Shown here: positions 1 to 5,435 of the stretch, piece after piece
How the letters are laid out: each line of letters starts with the position of its first letter
Numbering within the stretch: the stretch's first letter is position 1
NCBI GenBank assembly: GCA_903913355.1
Contig: CAIWKU010000305.1
Location: 1 to 5,435 of the forward strand
Source: an uncultured Bacteroidota bacterium
GTDB lineage: Bacteria; Bacteroidota; Bacteroidia; Chitinophagales; Chitinophagaceae
DNA length: 5,435 bases
Direction: 5' to 3'
Translations under genes and position numbers: made by a program
The notes under the pieces: model-generated
The model's database searches: none
Told to the model about the DNA's origin: nothing
The model's input: the letters and a program-made list of their open reading frames with translations, nothing else

Positions 1-358
1 CGGGGATGAATCTATCAAAGACGCAAGTGCCGCCCTTACTTTCTGTGCCGTCCCAAAACCTTTTGGCATTTTCAATATTAAACTCATGAAATGTGGTGGA
101 TTACTGGGCGCCTTCTCTATTGCCGATATTGCGCTTAATGGAGGTATCGAGCTTTTCTGGGGATGCAATGATGAAAGCCTATTAGGTATTACCGCAGCCC
201 TGCATGCCGCTTATGCTTGTAGCAATACAAGGTATATTGATCTTGACGGAAGTTTTGATCTTGCAGAAGACCTTGTAACTGGCGGATTTAGCTTGTTTGA
301 TGGATATATGCTTATCAACGATCAACCCGGATTCGGCACACACAAAATCATCTCATAA
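1..358 (+). CDS. Dipeptide epimerase (enolase superfamily, L-Ala-D/L-Glu epimerase type), C-terminal part; 5' end outside window
   Basis: The frame is open from base 2 to the TAA at 356-358 and gives 118 residues, about the last third of a protein usually 340-370 aa long. Three enolase-superfamily landmarks are visible (residues counted from the window edge). GDES at 1-4 carries the third metal-binding Asp. NIKLMKCGG at 25-33 carries the catalytic Lys (K27). IDLDGSFDL at 79-87 has the DxD pair that binds the dipeptide ammonium group in characterised Ala-Glu epimerases. GCNDES at 54-59 matches the conserved GCMxES segment. The family racemises one centre of dipeptides in the cytoplasm, classically L-Ala-D-Glu from murein recycling, though many Bacteroidota members prefer other dipeptides, so the substrate is not fixed here. 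The first ATG in the window (86) lies inside the barrel and is not the true start. The permease follows 13 bp later, suggesting one operon. Confidence 0.88.
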   Translation, partial: GDESIKDASAALTFCAVPKPFGIFNIKLMKCGGLLGAFSIADIALNGGIELFWGCNDESLLGITAALHAAYACSNTRYIDLDGSFDLAEDLVTGGFSLFDGYMLINDQPGFGTHKIIS

Positions 359-371
359 TCAGAAAAATTAC

Positions 372-1757
372 ATGCAAAAACTAGTTCCCCAGATCGGACT
401 AAAATCTGCAATATTTATTGTCATCAGTGTGATTGTGGGATCAGGGGTTTTTAAAAAAATCGCCCCGATGTCTGCAGAACTAGGCTCTCCCGTATTAGTG
501 ATTTTATGTTGGGTGTTGGCTGGACTGATTAGTCTTGCCGGAGCTTTGTCAACTGCAGAATTGGCAAGCATGTATCCGGACTCAGGTGGTGAATACGTCT
601 ATTATCAAAAGATCTATGGCCGTTTTTTTGCCTTCTTATTTGGATGGGCAAATTTTGCTGTTTTACAAACGGCGGCCATTGCAGCGCTGGCTTATATTTT
701 TGCTGAGTCTTTGATAGGTATTTTCCCGGTTTCGGGAATAGAAACCGCACTATCTGTAAAACTAGTAGCCTCCTTGCTGATAGTTGCGCTTACCTGGATG
801 AACTACAAGGGGGTAACTTTTGCGGAAAATGTAAACAGGATACTTACCTATACAATGCTTTCCGGTGTTATCCTGTTTATTGTTGCAGGGCTTTTATCGA
901 ACCAGGGATCTATTCATCATCTTGTACAGAAAAGCAGCAACTTTAGCCCCAAAAAATTGGAAGGTTGGAATATCCTGAAAGCCATGACCGTGGCCAGTCT
1001 GGGCGCATTCTGGGGATACCAGGGTTGGAATAATGTTGGTTTTATTGGAGAAGAAATCAAAAACCCAAAAAGAAACCTCCCATTGGCATTGGGTGTAGGC
1101 ACTATAATCGTAATGCTCATTTATATTTCACTAAATGTCATTTTTACGTATGTGCTTCCCATTGATTATTTTATCCGGCTAAATCAAATGCCTGATAAAA
1201 TTGCGGCTGTAGAAGTGGCTACCCATATTATGGGAAAAGCAGGTATGTTATTTGTATCCTGTCTTATTCTGGTTACTACTCTCAATTCAACCAACAGTTC
1301 CATACTTACTTCTGCGAGAATGTTCTATGCCATGGCCCGCGACAGGTTATTTTTTAAGAAAGCGGCCTTGGTACATCCTAAATATAAAACGCCGGGTGTG
1401 GCTTTGGTTTTACAGGGTATCTGGTCGGTTTTACTGGTATGGTCCGGTAATTTCGATCAACTTACAGATATGCTGATCTTCGCATCTTTTCTTTATTATG
1501 GAAGTACGGCACTCGGCGTAATCATCATGCGTATCAGGCACCCGGAAGCAGAACGGAAATATAAAGTGATTGGCTATCCATTTGTGCCAGCATTGTTTAG
1601 TGCTTTCTGTATCTGGTTATTTGTGGTCACCATTATTAATCAGCCTTATGAATCCATACGAGGATTGTTGCTGATAGCCATAGGCATCCCATTTTATTGG
1701 CTGTTTTCTAAGAAAAAGACAGGCATATCCGACCCGGATGAAATTACCGTATCATAA
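372..1757 (+). CDS. APC-family amino acid permease (LAT/SteT-like)
   Basis: This is an inner-membrane amino acid transporter or exchanger of 461 aa, normal for the family, with about 12 hydrophobic helices. The TM1 unwound-helix motif GSGVF is at residues 23-27, where APC-fold carriers bind the substrate backbone. The SGGEYVYY segment at 71-78 follows TM2. The TM6 region contains GYQGWNNVGFIGEEIKNPKR (215-234), very typical of the L-type/SteT branch. TSARMFYAMARDRLFF (313-328) with a downstream TP pair matches the family segment before TM9. The ATG at 372 is preferred because an upstream in-frame ATG at 297 would add 25 polar residues and overlap the epimerase by 62 nt. No Shine-Dalgarno is visible, as expected for Bacteroidota. 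The 13-bp gap to the epimerase suggests joint transcription and a role in uptake or exchange of peptide-derived amino acids. The substrate cannot be told from sequence. The 3' end overlaps the convergent gene by 14 nt. Confidence 0.93.
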   Translation: MQKLVPQIGLKSAIFIVISVIVGSGVFKKIAPMSAELGSPVLVILCWVLAGLISLAGALSTAELASMYPDSGGEYVYYQKIYGRFFAFLFGWANFAVLQTAAIAALAYIFAESLIGIFPVSGIETALSVKLVASLLIVALTWMNYKGVTFAENVNRILTYTMLSGVILFIVAGLLSNQGSIHHLVQKSSNFSPKKLEGWNILKAMTVASLGAFWGYQGWNNVGFIGEEIKNPKRNLPLALGVGTIIVMLIYISLNVIFTYVLPIDYFIRLNQMPDKIAAVEVATHIMGKAGMLFVSCLILVTTLNSTNSSILTSARMFYAMARDRLFFKKAALVHPKYKTPGVALVLQGIWSVLLVWSGNFDQLTDMLIFASFLYYGSTALGVIIMRIRHPEAERKYKVIGYPFVPALFSAFCIWLFVVTIINQPYESIRGLLLIAIGIPFYWLFSKKKTGISDPDEITVS

Positions 1758-2571
1758 TTGCATTCACCAATTTCTGAGAAGCCTGTTTTACAAAACTTTC
1801 CCGGTTGGCTTGTGAGATCAGGTGAACACCTGAATACACCAGGTTCCCCTGCTGTAGAAAAGGTTCGCTGCAGCCATGGGTGCCATTATTTACATTGATG
1901 GAGTAGTAACAGGTATTATCCGGACACATTGAATAGAAATAGGTAAAGGAACCTATAAAATCGTTTTCTTTTACTTTAATCAGTCGGAACTCAAGCTTAA
2001 GACCATAGATAGAGGAATAATTGGAACAACTGATCCGGCTATTCACCCCGCCATTTCTGCGGGTTTGTGTGGTAACATCAAAACTATTGAATGGATAACT
2101 TACATATTCCAATGTACTTAGTTCCAGTATCAGATCGGTTTCAGTCAATTCTTTAATCTTGGAATAATCATTCACACTTTTATCACCCAACACTTTCTGA
2201 AACAAAGCCCTGTCGCGAACAGTAAAACCGCCTTTTAAAAGCTCTTTCTCTATAATATTATATACATTGATATTATAGAGGCTGTTATTACCATCATCTT
2301 TACGTCCATCCGATTTTACATTTTTATCTTCTTCCAATACTCCCTTATTCGCATCCGGAACACGTAATACAATCGTAGGATTATTCACACTTTTAATAAA
2401 TTCCAGTTTGGATTTATTGGTTACGATTTCATCGTTACCGGGTGTATATCGAAATATCCCGTCGTATTTACTGATAGAAGCAATCTGTGGGGTTGGTGCA
2501 CTGGCTACAGCAAGTAAAGCAAAAAAAGCAACAATCATTGCCGTAACGGCAGAAGAGCTAGGGGTTCTCAT
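1744..2571 (-). CDS. Secreted hypothetical protein, 275 aa, possibly CsgG/LpoB-like fold
   Basis: I do not recognise this protein with certainty. Residues 10-25 form a signal-peptide core ending in AVASA, a plausible signal peptidase I site, after an Arg-containing N-region; there is no lipobox. The mature part has a strand-like NPTIVLRVPD (64-73), a polar charged stretch (79-97), then YNIIEKELLKGGFTVRDRAL (104-123). The last segment resembles the 'iiE..L...gf.V.dR' helix-strand of CsgG, LpoB and similar periplasmic assembly proteins. It is followed by ETDLILELSTLEYVSY (144-159), which fits the next strand. Four Cys (182, 216, 221, 234) lie in the exported part and could form disulfides. The similarity is by eye only. 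The start at 2571 overlaps the upstream membrane-protein gene by 14 nt, pointing to translational coupling. An internal ATG (M12, 2538) would avoid the overlap but loses the basic N-region. The 3' end overlaps the convergent permease by 14 nt. Confidence 0.8.
   Translation of the reverse strand: MRTPSSSAVTAMIVAFFALLAVASAPTPQIASISKYDGIFRYTPGNDEIVTNKSKLEFIKSVNNPTIVLRVPDANKGVLEEDKNVKSDGRKDDGNNSLYNINVYNIIEKELLKGGFTVRDRALFQKVLGDKSVNDYSKIKELTETDLILELSTLEYVSYPFNSFDVTTQTRRNGGVNSRISCSNYSSIYGLKLEFRLIKVKENDFIGSFTYFYSMCPDNTCYYSINVNNGTHGCSEPFLQQGNLVYSGVHLISQANRESFVKQASQKLVNAIMIR
2248..2280. repeat. Perfect 11-bp inverted repeat inside the secreted-protein gene
   Basis: CTCTATAATAT (2248-2258) and ATATTATAGAG (2270-2280) are exact reverse complements separated by 11 bp. 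They fall in codons for the Tyr-Asn-Ile-rich part of the 275-aa protein (about residues 98-108). The arms are AT-rich, so the repeat may reflect repeated YNI codons rather than a site. It could form a weak mRNA hairpin. Confidence 0.5.
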
Positions 2572-2971
2572 GGCAATCTATTTTGAAAATAAGGGTTATA
2601 AAAAGCAATTCAACAACCGCATATAAACCGCAATCAATCCAATCAAAAGTTCCTGGTATCCAATGATATTTCTGAGCTATTTCCGATGCAAATGGTACAC
2701 TTAAGATAATCATATTATTCCATTTGGTCAAATATTTGCGTTCTGTCAAAATAAGTGCTACAGAACATAACGAGCAGCACCAGAGAAAGTCTGACAGATA
2801 GCCCGTCACCCATACGTGAATGAGATGATTGGGTATTTGAAAAGGCCGGATCTGCCATCCAATCATCCCGAAAAAAACTATATGCGGCTGAAAAAACAGG
2901 TAGATAGCGCCTCCCAGTAAAAGACTGGAACAGGACAGAAAAAGAAAAAATGTATGTCGCTTTGAAAGCAA
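2558..2971 (-). CDS. Small four-helix membrane protein, VanZ-like
   Basis: This is a 137-aa integral membrane protein with hydrophobic segments near residues 9-27, 51-76, 86-98 and 112-130. The pattern SEIAQKYHWIPGTFDWID (96-113) resembles the 'SEilQ...gtFDw.Dil' signature of VanZ-like proteins, and YLSDFLW (58-64) resembles the preceding conserved Asp/Trp region in Bacteroidota relatives. VanZ-like proteins are linked to teicoplanin resistance in the founding case, but most members have no known function, so no activity is claimed. No ATG is available upstream: the frame is open back to a TGA at 3017-3019, and the first usable start is TTG at 2971-2969, with an ATT one codon before it. The first internal Met (36) lies beyond TM1. 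The start is therefore uncertain. The 3' end overlaps the secreted-protein gene by 14 nt and probably forms an operon with it. Confidence 0.75.
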   Translation of the reverse strand: MLSKRHTFFLFLSCSSLLLGGAIYLFFQPHIVFFGMIGWQIRPFQIPNHLIHVWVTGYLSDFLWCCSLCSVALILTERKYLTKWNNMIILSVPFASEIAQKYHWIPGTFDWIDCGLYAVVELLFITLIFKIDCHENP

Positions 2972-3040
2972 AATGGATGAATTATCACTAAAAGGTACGG
3001 AATGAAGAATAGAGAATCAAAAAGGGAATACGAATGATAC

Positions 3041-3064
3041 AGATTCTCAATACTTGAGATAGCA
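3041..3064 (-). terminator. Weak hairpin just after the 121-aa gene, possible terminator or attenuator
   Basis: A perfect 6-bp stem with a 3-nt loop (TCTCAA-TAC-TTGAGA, 3045-3059) starts five bases past the minus-strand stop codon. An alternative 7-bp pairing uses GAGAATC (3013-3019) with GATTCTC (3042-3048), sharing bases with the first stem, so the two are mutually exclusive. On the minus strand a run of five T lies inside the loop of the alternative stem, not directly behind the first stem. Both stems are AT-rich and short, so this is a tentative call. Confidence 0.22.
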
Positions 3065-3430
3065 TTACTGGCTCATCCCTAATAATGCTAATGCTTCCAG
3101 CGGTATATCGTATAAATGTTTATTATCCGCATGAATTTTCAGCCTCCCAACAGGTCCATGCGACCCCTGTATATAATATCTTTTAATTGACAATACTTTG
3201 CCTGAATAGATAAATGTATTTTCGAGAGATTCATAACTTCTTAGCAGAATGGCCAGATAGCCCGGGTCTTCCAGTCCATTAAATAAATGAATAGAACGCC
3301 GAAGGGTATTGGTCAGGTCAGCAATTTCATGGTAATAATAAGCCCGGCCGATTTCATCGTATAAACGCTTATTGAGTTTTTCAACATAGGCGGAAGCGGA
3401 GTCTATCACTACGATATGTATTTCTGCCAT
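3065..3430 (-). CDS. Hypothetical protein, 121 aa, soluble
   Basis: I do not recognise this protein. It has no signal peptide or membrane helix and is probably cytoplasmic. It opens with a beta-strand-like segment IHIVVIDSA (4-12), followed by a largely helical, Leu- and Tyr-rich middle (14-80). It ends with YYIQGSHGPVGRLKIHADNK (85-104), which could be a small beta unit, and a short helix (111-118). The ATG at 3430 is the first possible start, because an in-frame TGA lies 12 nt upstream (3443-3445). No Shine-Dalgarno is seen. The next gene on the strand begins about 93 nt downstream, so an operon is possible but not shown. The gene is divergent from the DUF1080 lipoprotein across a 197-bp spacer. 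Codon and base use look like the neighbours. Its main support is the long open frame with a balanced amino acid composition. Confidence 0.7.
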   Translation of the reverse strand: MAEIHIVVIDSASAYVEKLNKRLYDEIGRAYYYHEIADLTNTLRRSIHLFNGLEDPGYLAILLRSYESLENTFIYSGKVLSIKRYYIQGSHGPVGRLKIHADNKHLYDIPLEALALLGMSQ

Positions 3431-3627
3431 TTCTGGGTGATTTCAATTATTGTAATAAAACTAATTAAAACTTCGTAGCAAACAGTCCATTTCCACTGGT
3501 AATTAAGCAAAATATGGCAATTCCGGTATCAAGAATGGACAGTCGGGTTTTAATGCCATAATTTCTACCATAGCAGAATAAAAGTCGCAATATTATTGTA
3601 GATTCATAGCAGCTATAATCTGCCGCC
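3431..3627. other. Divergent intergenic spacer, 197 bp
   Basis: This AT-rich region separates two divergent genes and must hold promoters for both. An interrupted dyad, ACaGTCCATT (3482-3491) with AATGGACaGT (3534-3543), pairs 9 of 10 positions across 42 bp. TATTATTG at 3591-3598 matches five of six fixed positions of the Bacteroidota -7 box (TAnnTTTG), but no matching -33 TTG lies at the usual distance. No convincing promoter can be named on either strand. Confidence 0.4.
3600..3621 (+). promoter_or_regulatory. Dyad immediately upstream of the DUF1080 start codon
   Basis: AGATT-c-ATAGC-a-GCTAT-AATCT is a near-perfect dyad with one unpaired C, ending six bases before the ATG at 3628. As RNA it could fold with an 8-bp stem (AGATT+ATA), a bulged C and a GCAGC loop, placed where ribosomes bind. 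As DNA it could be an operator, or it may simply be chance. The role is inferred from position only. Confidence 0.35.
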
Positions 3628-4269
3628 ATGAAAAAGACCCTCTTCGCCTATTGCTTACTCCCCTTACTGTTTTCCTGCGCAGGTAACAGGAAAACTCATT
3701 CAGACAAATGGCTGTCTCTTTTTGACGGAAAATCGCTTACAGACTGGAAAGTGGGCGATAATGCGGCTACATTTTCGGTTGACAGCGGGATGATTATTGT
3801 GCATGGGAATACTGCCCATCTTTTTTATGAGGGAAATGTGCTCAATCATCATTTCAAAAATTTTGAGTTCAAGGCAGAAGTCATGACCTACCCGGGAGCA
3901 AATTCAGGGATCTATTTTCATACAGATTTTCAACAAGGCGGCTGGCCCGAAAAAGGATATGAAGTACAGGTAAATAATTCGCATTCAGATTGGCGGAGAA
4001 CCGGAAGCCTGTATGGAATAGATGATGTGAAAGAAGTGTATGTGAAAGACTATGAATGGTATACCGAATACATCAAAGTGGTTGGGAAAAGGGTCATCAT
4101 CAAAATAAATGATAAAGTAGTGGTGGATTATACAGAACCAGAGAATGTTAAACGCTCGCCGGATGAAGCACAACGCGTTATTTCTAGCGGAACATTTGCT
4201 TTGCAGGGACATGATCCCAAAAGCATTGTCCACTTCAAAAATATACTGGTGAAACCATTACCTGAATAA
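3628..4269 (+). CDS. DUF1080 / 3-keto-disaccharide hydrolase-type lipoprotein
   Basis: The protein has 213 aa. The first 16 residues are a lipoprotein signal (MKK, hydrophobic core, then LFSC with the lipidated Cys at 17), so the product is exported and membrane-anchored. Residues 27-211 form one DUF1080 (3keto-disac_hyd, PF06439-type) domain with the concanavalin-like beta-sandwich signature. Hallmarks are LSLFDGKSLTDW (29-40), NFEFKAEV (78-85), ANSGIYFHT (91-99), GYEVQVNNSH (110-119), GSLYG (126-130) and the closing GTFALQGHDPKSIVHFKNILVKPL (188-211). Some relatives hydrolyse 3-keto-glycosides made by Gfo/Idh-type oxidoreductases; that exact substrate is only a family-level guess here. No oxidoreductase, SusCD pair or sugar transporter is nearby, so the gene looks monocistronic. 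A dyad lies just upstream of the start and a large inverted repeat begins four bases after the stop codon. Confidence 0.93.
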   Translation: MKKTLFAYCLLPLLFSCAGNRKTHSDKWLSLFDGKSLTDWKVGDNAATFSVDSGMIIVHGNTAHLFYEGNVLNHHFKNFEFKAEVMTYPGANSGIYFHTDFQQGGWPEKGYEVQVNNSHSDWRRTGSLYGIDDVKEVYVKDYEWYTEYIKVVGKRVIIKINDKVVVDYTEPENVKRSPDEAQRVISSGTFALQGHDPKSIVHFKNILVKPLPE

Positions 4270-4514
4270 TTGGCACACCAAGGCCAAAGGCACGGTTTTG
4301 AACACCGGGGGATAATGCTGTTGCTGACTATCCGGGAACACTGAATCTTACAATTAAAATCAAATCAACTACCTCAAACAAAGCTAACCGTGCCTTTGGC
4401 CTTTGTATGCGTTATAATTCACCATTACGCACACAGACACGATTTCATCTATACAAACCCCTGCCCTACCGATACCTGTTACCATCAAATTCCTAAACTA
4501 CTCATATTTGTAAC
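4270..4514. other. Intergenic region, 245 bp, between lipoprotein and kinase genes
   Basis: More than half of this stretch is the long inverted repeat at 4273-4410. The remaining bases, 4411-4514, show no open frame, no clear terminator and no Bacteroidota-type promoter with both boxes. CATATTTG just before the kinase ATG resembles a -7 box but leaves no room for a leader. Confidence 0.5.
4273..4410. repeat. Long inverted repeat, 25-nt arms about 88 nt apart
   Basis: The left arm is 4273-4297 and the right arm 4386-4410. Aligned as reverse complements they match at 23 of 25 positions, including an 18-bp perfect block (4280-4297 with 4386-4403) centred on GGCCAAAGGCACGG. The mismatches are C4276/A4407 and C4279/T4404. 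The 88-nt interior is not coding and shows only a weak 5-bp internal pairing (GGATA 4310-4314 with TATCC 4329-4333). A transcript through it would form a strong stem, but no T-run follows either arm, so it does not look like a simple terminator. A structured 3' UTR, a small RNA, or a short non-autonomous element with terminal inverted repeats are all possible. No target-site duplication is obvious at the flanks. Confidence 0.75.
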
Positions 4515-5435
4515 ATGCTTACCCATAAAATACCGGTAACCGCCGTACATATCGCAGGATGGATATTTTTCCTATGTCTGCCGCTCATATTCATCCTCTC
4601 ACTATCCGGCAATACCAGTTTTTGGGAAATCACTACCTCATTTAACTATTGGCAATTCTGCATTTGCTATATCGTATTATTTTATTTTCACAGTTATGTA
4701 CTATTACCTCCGTTTTCTGTAAAAAAAAATTGGGGCTGGATCTATACACCAATCTTACTGATCCTGATAGTTGCCATTGTTTATCTCGCACCGTTTGATC
4801 ATTTATTGCATCATAGTCAACAAGAATCCTTTCCGGCCAATCGCCTGGCTGAACCAGGAATGCATGGTCCCCCTCCTAATTTCACACATTCACCTGGCAG
4901 AATGCCACCCGGTGGCATGCGTGGCCCGGGCAGGGGAAGAATGCGGGTAGATATGATTAGTCTATTCCTGTTTATTATTGTGATTTCATTCAGTATTGCC
5001 AATAATATTGTTCATCGTTTGCGTTTAACGGAACAAAGGGCAGTAAGGGCAGAGGCAGATAAAGCCAATGCTGAACTTTCCTTCCTGAAAGCACAGATTA
5101 ACCCTCATTTTTTGTTCAACACACTAAATAATATCTACTCGATGGTGGTAACAAAGAATGAGCATACGGCAGACTCATTGCTAAAACTATCCAATATACT
5201 TCGGTATGTTATTGACGATAGTAAAGAGGATTATGTTTCACTGCAAAGCGAAGTAGATTGTATTAGCGACTATATTGACCTGCAAAGATTACGGTTGGGT
5301 AAAAAAGTAGTATTGGATTACCAGGTATCAGGTGATTTGGAAAACAAAAAGATTGCGCCGCTGATACTCATGACATTTATAGAAAATGTATTTAAGTATG
5401 GAACGAGTAACCATGAAGAATCCAATTTAGTCATA
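4515..5435 (+). CDS. Sensor histidine kinase, LytS/YehU type (His_kinase PF06580-like), 3' end outside window
   Basis: The frame is open from ATG 4515 to the window end (307 codons); an in-frame TAA at 4494-4496 leaves this as the first ATG. Four hydrophobic helices lie near residues 12-31, 45-62, 74-93 and 147-165. With a cytoplasmic kinase this puts the 94-146 loop outside the membrane. A short coiled segment (168-190) leads to LKAQINPHFLFNTLNNIYSM (191-210). H198 is the expected phospho-acceptor, in the NPHFLFN context typical of LytS/YehU/AlgZ kinases. ENVFKYG (290-296) is the N box of the ATPase domain; the G boxes are beyond the window. In this family a LytTR response regulator is usually encoded next door and would be expected just downstream. 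The outer loop is unusually rich in Met, His, Pro and Gly. The signal sensed is unknown. Confidence 0.93.
   Translation, partial: MLTHKIPVTAVHIAGWIFFLCLPLIFILSLSGNTSFWEITTSFNYWQFCICYIVLFYFHSYVLLPPFSVKKNWGWIYTPILLILIVAIVYLAPFDHLLHHSQQESFPANRLAEPGMHGPPPNFTHSPGRMPPGGMRGPGRGRMRVDMISLFLFIIVISFSIANNIVHRLRLTEQRAVRAEADKANAELSFLKAQINPHFLFNTLNNIYSMVVTKNEHTADSLLKLSNILRYVIDDSKEDYVSLQSEVDCISDYIDLQRLRLGKKVVLDYQVSGDLENKKIAPLILMTFIENVFKYGTSNHEESNLVI

Noticed and set aside
297..371. Upstream ATG at 297 as the permease start
   Set aside because: It adds 25 polar residues not typical of the family and overlaps the epimerase coding region by 62 nt; ATG 372 gives a normal N-terminus just before TM1.
2408..2626. 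Plus-strand open frame across the start of the secreted-protein gene
   Set aside because: It lies antisense to two well-supported overlapping genes and its composition mirrors the signal-peptide codons.
3456..3482. Possible Bacteroidota promoter for the 121-aa gene (TTTG at 3482-3479 and TAGTTTTA at 3463-3456, minus strand)
   Set aside because: The spacing is only 15 bp and the -7 box lacks its final G, so it is too weak to call.
3614..3619. TATAAT hexamer just before the lipoprotein start codon
   Set aside because: It is too close to the ATG to serve as a -10 box, and Bacteroidota housekeeping promoters use a different consensus; it is part of the dyad.
3985..4233. Minus-strand open frame within the DUF1080 gene
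   Set aside because: It is antisense to a clearly recognisable domain; its Phe/Ile/His-rich composition is typical of shadow frames.
4503..4510. CATATTTG as a -7 promoter box for the kinase
   Set aside because: It ends four bases before the ATG and has no -33 partner.
4817..5002. Minus-strand open frame opposite the kinase loop
   Set aside because: It is a shadow of the Pro/Gly-rich kinase segment, with no family resemblance and no start context.

Overview
This window looks like chromosomal DNA from a member of the Bacteroidota, most plausibly Chitinophagaceae or a related family. That placement is inferred from gene content and style: moderate-to-low GC, no Shine-Dalgarno sequences at the starts, a DUF1080 (3-keto-disaccharide hydrolase type) lipoprotein, and a LytS/YehU-type histidine kinase. 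No rRNA, tRNA, transposase, CRISPR array or phage gene is visible.

Layout. The left edge holds the C-terminal third of a dipeptide epimerase (enolase superfamily), followed 13 bp later on the same strand by a complete APC-family amino acid permease. The pair reads as an operon for using peptides, possibly murein-derived, and amino acids. The permease runs convergently into, and overlaps by 14 nt, a minus-strand group. In transcription order that group is a 121-aa unrecognised soluble protein (3430-3065), a 137-aa four-helix VanZ-like membrane protein with an apparent TTG start (2971-2558), and a 275-aa secreted protein with a faint CsgG/LpoB-like look (2571-1744). The last two overlap by 14 nt and are probably translationally coupled.

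A 197-bp divergent spacer then leads to a plus-strand DUF1080 lipoprotein (3628-4269), which has a small dyad just upstream of its start codon. Next comes a 245-bp intergenic region dominated by a long inverted repeat: 25-nt arms, 23 of 25 paired, about 88 nt apart. The right edge holds the first 307 codons of a sensor histidine kinase of the LytS/YehU type. It has four membrane helices, an unusual Met/His/Pro/Gly-rich extracytoplasmic loop, the phospho-acceptor His in a conserved NPHFLFN context, and the N box. It is cut off by the window end.

No clearly novel multi-gene system can be demonstrated. The items most worth a second look are the long inverted repeat at 4273-4410, the Met/His-rich sensor loop of the kinase, and the coupled pair of a VanZ-like membrane protein and a secreted protein of unknown function.
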